The position numbers and the translations under genes are program-made. Below are positions 6,048-11,045 of a DNA stretch of 11,045 nt, piece by piece. Origin of the DNA: Bacteroidaceae bacterium (GTDB lineage: Bacteria > Bacteroidota > Bacteroidia > Bacteroidales > Bacteroidaceae). Position 1 is the first letter of the stretch; each line of letters starts with the position of its first letter. The DNA lies in NCBI GenBank assembly GCA_017557475.1, contig JAFYYO010000031.1, forward strand, positions 1 to 11,045. Direction: 5' to 3'. The notes beneath the pieces were generated by a model that was not told the origin of the DNA, did not search any database, and worked only from the letters and a program-made list of their open reading frames with translations.

Positions 6048-7127
6048 ATGACGAAACGAATACAGATATTTCTATTGTTGTTCCTGTCCTTGTTGACAGG
6101 CACAAAAGCCCAAGTTCAGGTTGATGTCAAGCTTGATTCGCTTCAACTCTACATCGGTCAGCAGACAAACCTCACGCTTTCCGTCACTCTCGACGCGAAG
6201 CAGAAGCTCAAGATGCCTGATATCAAGAAGGGACAGGAGCTGATTCCCGACATAGAAGTTGTGGAGGTAGGCAAGTTGGATACAGCTGTCCTGAACGACG
6301 GAAAACGCATGACTGTCAGCCAAGCCTATACGATAACGGCTTGGGACTCAGCCTTCTACTACTTGCCGCCGATGCAAGTGATGGTCGATACCAGCAAGTA
6401 TGAGTCGAAGAGCCTCGCTTTGAAGGTATATACGGTTGACATTGATACCCTCCATCTCGATAATTTCTTCCCGCCAAACGACATCATGGAGCTTCCTTTC
6501 CTATGGGAAGAGTGGCGACCAGTCATTTTGGGAAGCCTGCTTCTCCTGTTGATGCTTGCCTGCATAGGTGTGCTTTACTATCATGTTAAGCACGGCAAAC
6601 CAATCGTAAAATTCATTCGTAGGAAGAAGAAACTGCCGCCTCATCAAGTGGCAATGGACGAGATAGAGCGCATCAAGAGTGAGCGTAAGTGGGCAGAAGA
6701 AGATAGTAAAGAGTACTATACCTTGCTTACGGACACCCTCAGAAACTACATTCGCGACCGCTACGGCTTCAATGCAATGGAGATGACCTCTTCCGAAATC
6801 ATCGACCGACTCATCTCCGAGAACAATCAGGAAGCGCTTGATGAATTGAGGGAAATCTTCAGAACAGCCGATTTGGTTAAGTTCGCGAAGTGGAGCACCC
6901 TGATAAATGAGAACGATGCAAACCTCGTTGCAGCCGTCGAATACGTTAATCAGACCAAGATAGAAGTTGATCCGAATGCCAAACCAGAGCCTGAAATCAT
7001 CAAGGAGACTGACCAAAAGCGCCTCACTCAAGTGAAGATAATGCGTGTGGCAATGATTGTGCTGGCCGTTCTCTCTGTAGTATTGCTGGCTTGGATTGTG
7101 TGGCGTTCTGCCGATCTGCTAATGTAA
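6048..7127 (+). CDS. Membrane protein of the bat operon, DUF4381-like
   Basis: Counting from the ATG at 6048, the product has 359 residues. A signal peptide (1-21, ending TGTKA before Q22) leads into a periplasmic domain of about 135 residues rich in beta-type segments. A membrane helix (158-179) is followed by a very basic stretch (KFIRRKKK, 188-195) that marks the cytoplasmic side. A cytoplasmic part of about 135 residues follows, with EYYTLLTDTLRNYIRDRYG (222-240) and MTSSEII, as in the equivalent gene of other bat operons. A second membrane helix (333-352) ends the protein. The frame is open from a TTG at 6027, but that would overlap the DUF58 gene and place seven polar residues before the signal peptide. 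Position and layout fit the protein usually found between DUF58 and BatA; its activity is unknown. Confidence 0.75.
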   Translation: MTKRIQIFLLLFLSLLTGTKAQVQVDVKLDSLQLYIGQQTNLTLSVTLDAKQKLKMPDIKKGQELIPDIEVVEVGKLDTAVLNDGKRMTVSQAYTITAWDSAFYYLPPMQVMVDTSKYESKSLALKVYTVDIDTLHLDNFFPPNDIMELPFLWEEWRPVILGSLLLLLMLACIGVLYYHVKHGKPIVKFIRRKKKLPPHQVAMDEIERIKSERKWAEEDSKEYYTLLTDTLRNYIRDRYGFNAMEMTSSEIIDRLISENNQEALDELREIFRTADLVKFAKWSTLINENDANLVAAVEYVNQTKIEVDPNAKPEPEIIKETDQKRLTQVKIMRVAMIVLAVLSVVLLAWIVWRSADLLM

Positions 7128-7138
7128 ATGACTGAGTT

Positions 7139-8137
7139 ATGACATTTGAAAACCCACTATATCTGCTTCTGTTGTTGCTTGCGATACCTTATCTCGTATG
7201 GTATTGGTTCAAGTACAAGTCTTCGACGCCTTCCATTCGCGTCAGCAGCACAGAGGCTATGTTCCAAGCTCCCAAGAGTCTGCGGCAACGATTACTGCAT
7301 TTGCCGCTTCTCTTGAGGCTTGCAGCTTACACCTTTGCCGTGATTGCTTTGGCTCGACCACAGACCTCAAACAGCTGGAGCAGCAAGCATACCGAAGGTA
7401 TAGACATCATGCTTTGTATGGACGTCAGCACCAGTATGCTCGCAGAAGACCTGAAGCCCAATCGCATAGAGGCAGCCAAGAATGTTGCCCTCGAGTTCAT
7501 AAGTGGTCGTCCTGACGATAATATCGGCCTCACCCTCTTTGCTGGAGAGGCTTACACACAATGTCCCATGACTGTCGATCACGCAGTCCTCTTGAACTTG
7601 CTGAATGGAATGAAGGTCGATATGGCACAAAGAGGTCTCATCGACGACGGTACTGCAATAGGCATGGGACTTGCGAATGCTTTGTCGCGACTCAAGGACA
7701 GTAAGGCGAAGAGCAAGGTCATCATCCTACTCACGGATGGTACCAACAACTGCGGACAAATAAGTCCCAATACTGCAGCCGATATTGCGAAGAGCTTCGG
7801 CATTCGTGTCTATACCATCGGTGTCGGCACAAATGGAACTGCTCGCTATCCCTACCCAGTTGGAGGACGCATAGAATACGTCAACATTCCCGTTGAGATT
7901 GATACGAAGACACTCGCCACAATTGCTCGCAAGACTGATGGCGAGTTCTATCGCGCCACAAATAATCAGAAGTTGCACGAAGTCTATCAGGAAATCGACA
8001 AGCTGGAAAAGACCAAGATGAATGTGAAACAATACTCCAAGAGGTACGAAGCCTTCGGAATGTTCCTGCTCATCAGCGTTCTCTGTCTCTTGATGGAAAT
8101 CCTGCTGAGAAACACAATATTGAAGAGAATACCGTAA
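7139..8137 (+). CDS. batA: BatA, membrane-anchored VWA protein
   Basis: BatA belongs to the Bacteroides aerotolerance set: a VWA domain held at the inner membrane. The 332-residue product has membrane helices at about 6-22, 53-71 and 306-323, with the VWA domain between the second and third. The MIDAS metal site is complete: DVSTS (D95, S97, S99), T172 in DDGTAIG, and D200 in LLTDG. The basic loop between helices 1 and 2 and the basic C-terminus (ILLRNTILKRIP) place the VWA domain in the periplasm. It is closely similar in layout to the next gene, for example LAED(L/V)KPNR right after the MIDAS motif in both, which points to an old duplication. The start ATG lies 11 nt after the previous stop. 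The family call is firm; the precise role in oxidative stress tolerance is based on the family name rather than on this sequence. Confidence 0.93.
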   Translation: MTFENPLYLLLLLLAIPYLVWYWFKYKSSTPSIRVSSTEAMFQAPKSLRQRLLHLPLLLRLAAYTFAVIALARPQTSNSWSSKHTEGIDIMLCMDVSTSMLAEDLKPNRIEAAKNVALEFISGRPDDNIGLTLFAGEAYTQCPMTVDHAVLLNLLNGMKVDMAQRGLIDDGTAIGMGLANALSRLKDSKAKSKVIILLTDGTNNCGQISPNTAADIAKSFGIRVYTIGVGTNGTARYPYPVGGRIEYVNIPVEIDTKTLATIARKTDGEFYRATNNQKLHEVYQEIDKLEKTKMNVKQYSKRYEAFGMFLLISVLCLLMEILLRNTILKRIP

Positions 8138-8167
8138 ATCGTAAATTGTCTAATTGTCAAATTGAAG
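8136..8167. repeat. Four tandem AT-rich 8-nt units between batA and batB
   Basis: The spacer between the batA stop and the next ATG is almost wholly made of 8-base units: AAATCGTA (8136-8143), AATTGTCT (8144-8151), AATTGTCA (8152-8159), AATTGAAG (8160-8167). It forms the leader just before the ATG at 8169. The AT-rich, unstructured character may help translation start in a phylum that lacks Shine-Dalgarno use; slippage could alter its length. Confidence 0.55.
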
Positions 8168-8168
8168 A

Positions 8169-9872
8169 ATGTTTCGCTTTGCAAGTCCACAATATCTGTA
8201 TTTGTTGTTAGTGCTTTTGGCGCTGGCTGCGATACATTATTACATTATATATAAGAAGAAGCAACAGGTTAAACGCTTTGGTGACCCTGAGTTGACCAGA
8301 CAACTTTTCCTCGGCGTTTCGCGTTGGAGGCCTGAAGTAAAGTTTTGGTTAGCGATGTTGGCTTTGGCGTCATTCGTCGTTGCTTTGGCTCGTCCTCAGT
8401 TCGGCACTCGCCTCGATACCCGCGAACGAATGGGCATAGAGGCAATCATAGCTCTTGATGTCAGCAACTCTATGTTGGCTGAAGACGTGAAGCCCAACCG
8501 ATTGGAAAAGGCGAAGATGATGGTCAGCAATATGGTTGATGGCATGAAGGACGATAAGATTGGCCTGATTGTCTTTGCTGGTCAGGCTTTTGTGCAATTG
8601 CCCATCACCAGCGATTACGTGAGTGCCAAGATGTTCCTCGAGACCATTTCGCCTTCTATGATTAATGTTCAAGGCACAGATGTTGCGGAAGCCATCACGC
8701 TTTCAATGCGGAGCTTCACTCAGCAGGAAGACGTTTCCAGAGCTATCTTCGTGATAACTGATGGCGAAGACAATGAGGCTCGAGGTGTTGAGGCTGCAAA
8801 ACAAGCTGCTGCTAAAGGCATTCGCGTCTATGTTTTGGGCATCGGCAATCCTGGCGGAGCACCCATTCCCATCCCTGGAACCGGTCAGTACATCATCGAT
8901 GACGAGGGCAACACAGTCGTTTCGAAGTTGAGCGAAGAGATGTGTCGCGAGATTGCGACTGCCGGAAACGGTTCTTATATCTATGTCGATAACAGCAGTT
9001 CGGCTCAGAAGAAGCTTTCGGAACAGCTCGACCGACTCGCGAAAGCCAAGATGGAGAGCCAGATTTACAGCGAATACGACGAGCAGTTCCAGGGCTTTGT
9101 CCTCATCGGAATCCTGCTTTTGCTCATCGATGTCCTGCTTCTTGAAAGGGAAAGCAAGTCCACTTGGCTCAGTAACCTCTTCCGCAGAGGACGCTCTGTT
9201 TCAGCAGTTTGCCTGCTGCTCTTCAGCTTGACTGCTTTCTCGCAGACCGACAGAGACTATATTCGTAGGGGCAATCGCTTGATGCGAGACAGCGTTTACG
9301 ATAAGGCTCAGGTCGAGTACCAGAAGGCTATCGAGAAAGACAACACGAATCCCATCTCGCATTACAACCTCGGAAACGCTCTCCTCTATCAGAATAAGGC
9401 CGAAGACGCCATGAAGGAGTACGAGACGGCGGCTCGATTGGAGAAAGACAAAGGTCGTCTCGCTCAGATTTATCACAATATGGGCGTCATCCTTCAGAGT
9501 GCCAAGCAGTTCGACAAAGCAGTAGCTTGCTATCGGAACTCCCTCAGAAACGACCCAACTAACGATGAGACGAGGTACAACTATGCCTTGAGTCTCTTCC
9601 AATTGAAGAAGAATCAAGGAGGTCAAGACAATCAGGATCAGCAGAAGGACGACAAGGGTCAGGATGAGAAGAAAGAGCAGGAACAGCAACAACAGAAACA
9701 AGAACAAGATAAGAAAGACGAGCAACAACAGCAACCTCAGCCAGAGCAGATGAGTCGCGAGAATGCCGAGCAGATGCTGAATGCCGCGATGCAGGACGAA
9801 AAAGCTACGCAGGAAAAGATTCAGAAAGCTCAGCAAAAGCGTCAACAGAAACAGTTGCAGAAACAATGGTAA
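8169..9872 (+). CDS. batB: BatB-BatC fusion: membrane VWA plus TPR protein
   Basis: One 567-residue frame covers what are usually two genes. The BatB part has membrane helices at 8-26, 58-74 and 310-325 and a VWA domain with a complete MIDAS site: DVSNS (D97, S99, S101), T170 in QGTD, D198 in ITDGEDN. A basic loop (FRRGR, 338-342) then leads into a hydrophobic stretch (343-358) ending AFS-Q, which looks like the signal peptide of a separate BatC. After it come three TPR motifs (about 364-393, 396-426, 433-464) and a long Q/K/E-rich tail (481-567). The charge pattern puts both the VWA and TPR parts in the periplasm. TPRs bind partner proteins, so the fusion fixes BatB and BatC at 1:1. The frame is open throughout, with no internal stop. 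Signal peptidase could still cut after S358 and release the TPR half. Confidence 0.92.
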   Translation: MFRFASPQYLYLLLVLLALAAIHYYIIYKKKQQVKRFGDPELTRQLFLGVSRWRPEVKFWLAMLALASFVVALARPQFGTRLDTRERMGIEAIIALDVSNSMLAEDVKPNRLEKAKMMVSNMVDGMKDDKIGLIVFAGQAFVQLPITSDYVSAKMFLETISPSMINVQGTDVAEAITLSMRSFTQQEDVSRAIFVITDGEDNEARGVEAAKQAAAKGIRVYVLGIGNPGGAPIPIPGTGQYIIDDEGNTVVSKLSEEMCREIATAGNGSYIYVDNSSSAQKKLSEQLDRLAKAKMESQIYSEYDEQFQGFVLIGILLLLIDVLLLERESKSTWLSNLFRRGRSVSAVCLLLFSLTAFSQTDRDYIRRGNRLMRDSVYDKAQVEYQKAIEKDNTNPISHYNLGNALLYQNKAEDAMKEYETAARLEKDKGRLAQIYHNMGVILQSAKQFDKAVACYRNSLRNDPTNDETRYNYALSLFQLKKNQGGQDNQDQQKDDKGQDEKKEQEQQQQKQEQDKKDEQQQQPQPEQMSRENAEQMLNAAMQDEKATQEKIQKAQQKRQQKQLQKQW

Positions 9873-9884
9873 AACACAAAGTTT

Positions 9885-9994
9885 ATCAACTTGACAAGTT
9901 GTCTCACATTTTCCCACACGTGAGACAAGCTTTTCCCACACGTGGGAAAAGGTCTTCCCACCGGTGGGAAAAGTGATTTAGCCACGTTAAGTTG
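9885..9994. repeat. Second 22-bp palindrome array, between batBC and batD
   Basis: Five units start at 9885, 9907, 9929, 9951 and 9973. Their five-base cores lie exactly 22 bp apart: ACAAG (9894), ACACG (9916), ACACG (9938), ACCGG (9960), CCACG (9982). Palindromes include CAACTTG-A-CAAGTTG (9887-9901), TTGTCTCAC/GTGAGACAA (9899-9907 with 9920-9928), CTTTTCCCAC/GTGGGAAAAG (9930-9939 with 9942-9951), and the loopless TTCCCACCGGTGGGAA (9955-9970). TTTTCCCACACGTG occurs twice, 22 bp apart (9909 and 9931). The array fills most of the 138-base gap between two genes of one operon. No T run follows any stem, so it is not a standard terminator. The period and core match the array at 3695-3848, but the arms differ. 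Confidence 0.8.
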
Positions 9995-10010
9995 AAAGAG
10001 ACACCATAAG

Positions 10011-11045
10011 ATGAAAAGACTTTACACGATATTCGTTCTATTCCTTCTTGCGTTAAGTCCCGTCTTTTCGCAAGTTTCGCTAAAGGTTCAGGCACCCTCT
10101 CAAGCCGAAGTAGGGCAGAGAATCCGCATCAGTTATGTGGCCAACACGCAGGACATCGAAGACTTCCAGGTCGGAGACTTCGAGGGTTTCAACGTCCTTT
10201 ACGGCCCCAGCACAAGTCGTTCGAGCAGTTTTTCAATGACGAATGGCCGCACAACTCAGAGCAGTACGGTAACCTTTACTTATACCGTCGTGCCCACTTC
10301 TGAGGGAACACTCAAGGTGCCCGCAGCCACAATCAAGGTCGATGGAAAAGCCGTCAAGAGCGGTTCTCCCAGTATGGAAGTGTTGCCAGCCAGTCAGCAA
10401 CAAAGTCAGCAGCCTCAGAACCAACAACAAGGCACCAATCCTCGCCAGCAACGTCAGCAACAAAGTGCTGGTGGGTCTGGTCAAATCTCGGGGAATGAGC
10501 TCTATATGACCGTTACAGCCAACCGCAAAAAGATTTATGAGCAGGAGGCTGTGATGCTTACTTACAAGCTCTATACGCTGGTGAACATCCAACAAATCTC
10601 AGGCGAAATGCCTCAGATAGACGGTTGTCACGTCCAAGAACTCGATAGAGCCGCTCAAATGTCGCTCAAGTACGAGCGCGTCAACGGCAGGAACTACGGC
10701 ACAGCCGTCTGGAAGCAATACGTCATCTTCCCGCAGAAGACGGGCAAAATCACGATTCCAAGCATCACTTTCGACACGCAAGTCGAGGTTCAGAACCACT
10801 CGATGGACCCCTTCGACATCTTCTTCGGAGGCGGAAGTCTCTCGCAGATGGTGCGCAAACAAATCTCTACGCCAACTGTTGAGATTGAGGTGATGCCCCT
10901 TCCAACCCCGAAGCCCGACAACTTCTCAGGTGCCGTCGGCAAGTTCTCTGTGTCCGCTTCTCTCACTCCTGACCAGGTGAATGCGAACGATGCGGCAACC
11001 CTTCGACTCGTCGTAAGCGGTCAGGGCAACATGAAACTCATGAAG
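10011..11045 (+). CDS. batD: BatD, N-terminal part (runs off the window)
   Basis: The frame runs from the ATG at 10011 to the last base, 345 complete codons with no stop, so the gene continues beyond the window; BatD proteins are usually near 600 residues. A signal peptide (1-20, SPVFS before Q21) leads to beta-rich domains typical of the BatD family: VGQRIRISY (35-43), YTVVPTSEGTLKVP (91-104), YGTAVWKQYVIFPQKTGKITIP (split here as YGTAVWKQYVIF at 229-240 and PQKTGKITIP at 241-250), and GAVGKFSV (308-315). A glutamine-rich linker (128-153) separates the first domain from the second. The protein is expected to be anchored by a C-terminal membrane helix that is not in view. It follows the BatB-BatC fusion after 138 bases, the longest gap in the operon, filled by the palindrome array. 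I see no promoter motif there, so cotranscription is likely. Confidence 0.92.
   Translation, partial: MKRLYTIFVLFLLALSPVFSQVSLKVQAPSQAEVGQRIRISYVANTQDIEDFQVGDFEGFNVLYGPSTSRSSSFSMTNGRTTQSSTVTFTYTVVPTSEGTLKVPAATIKVDGKAVKSGSPSMEVLPASQQQSQQPQNQQQGTNPRQQRQQQSAGGSGQISGNELYMTVTANRKKIYEQEAVMLTYKLYTLVNIQQISGEMPQIDGCHVQELDRAAQMSLKYERVNGRNYGTAVWKQYVIFPQKTGKITIPSITFDTQVEVQNHSMDPFDIFFGGGSLSQMVRKQISTPTVEIEVMPLPTPKPDNFSGAVGKFSVSASLTPDQVNANDAATLRLVVSGQGNMKLMK

Noticed and set aside
7128..7142. Four-codon ORF whose stop overlaps the batA ATG (possible coupling peptide)
   Set aside because: Too short to tell from chance; the overlap is noted only as a possible aid to translational coupling.
9201..9941. Minus-strand frame of 246 codons rich in leucine, resembling a membrane protein
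   Set aside because: The leucine runs are the complement of CAG/CAA/AAG codons of the Q/K/E-rich BatC tail and TPR region; not a real gene.

Overview
The window looks like a chromosomal segment from a member of Bacteroidales, most likely Prevotella or a close relative. The pointers are promoter motifs of the Bacteroidetes type (TAnnTTTG at -7), start codons with AT-rich leaders and no Shine-Dalgarno sequence, a bat (Bacteroides aerotolerance) operon, and membrane proteins that begin with an HU-type domain. All genes lie on the + strand. I see no insertion sequence, tRNA, rRNA, CRISPR array or phage gene.

Left block (1-3604): a TAnnTTTG promoter drives a tightly packed run of ftsY (SRP receptor GTPase), rimO (methylthiotransferase for ribosomal protein S12), a small HU-family DNA-binding protein, and a protein that joins an HU-like DNA-binding domain through an acidic linker and one membrane helix to a C-terminal LysM-like domain. 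The shared theme is co-translational membrane targeting, ribosome modification and nucleoid organisation.

Spacer (3605-4172): 568 bases without a gene. It holds a run of imperfect palindromes spaced exactly 22 bp apart. The last of these is itself a strong intrinsic terminator. Further on are a dyad element and a near-perfect Bacteroidetes promoter (TTTG, 20 nt, TAATTTTG) for the next operon.

Right block (4173-11045, running off the window): the bat operon. Its order is a MoxR AAA+ ATPase, a DUF58 protein with a VWA-like fold, a membrane-anchored DUF4381-like protein, BatA (membrane VWA), a single ORF that fuses BatB (membrane VWA) to BatC (TPR), and the 5' part of batD. From known families, MoxR ATPases work as chaperones with VWA proteins that bind metal through a MIDAS site. 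The BatA-D proteins are expected to form an envelope complex linked to stress tolerance; the exact substrate is not known.

The most unusual signal is non-coding. A second array of palindromes with the same 22-bp register lies between batBC and batD (9885-9994). The two arrays share the period and a short core of the form (A/C)C-A-(C/G)G, but their arms differ in sequence while staying self-complementary. That suggests conserved structure rather than conserved sequence. I do not recognise it as a named element. Other points of interest are the BatB-BatC fusion with a former signal peptide kept inside it, and the HU-membrane-LysM protein that could tether DNA to the cell wall.
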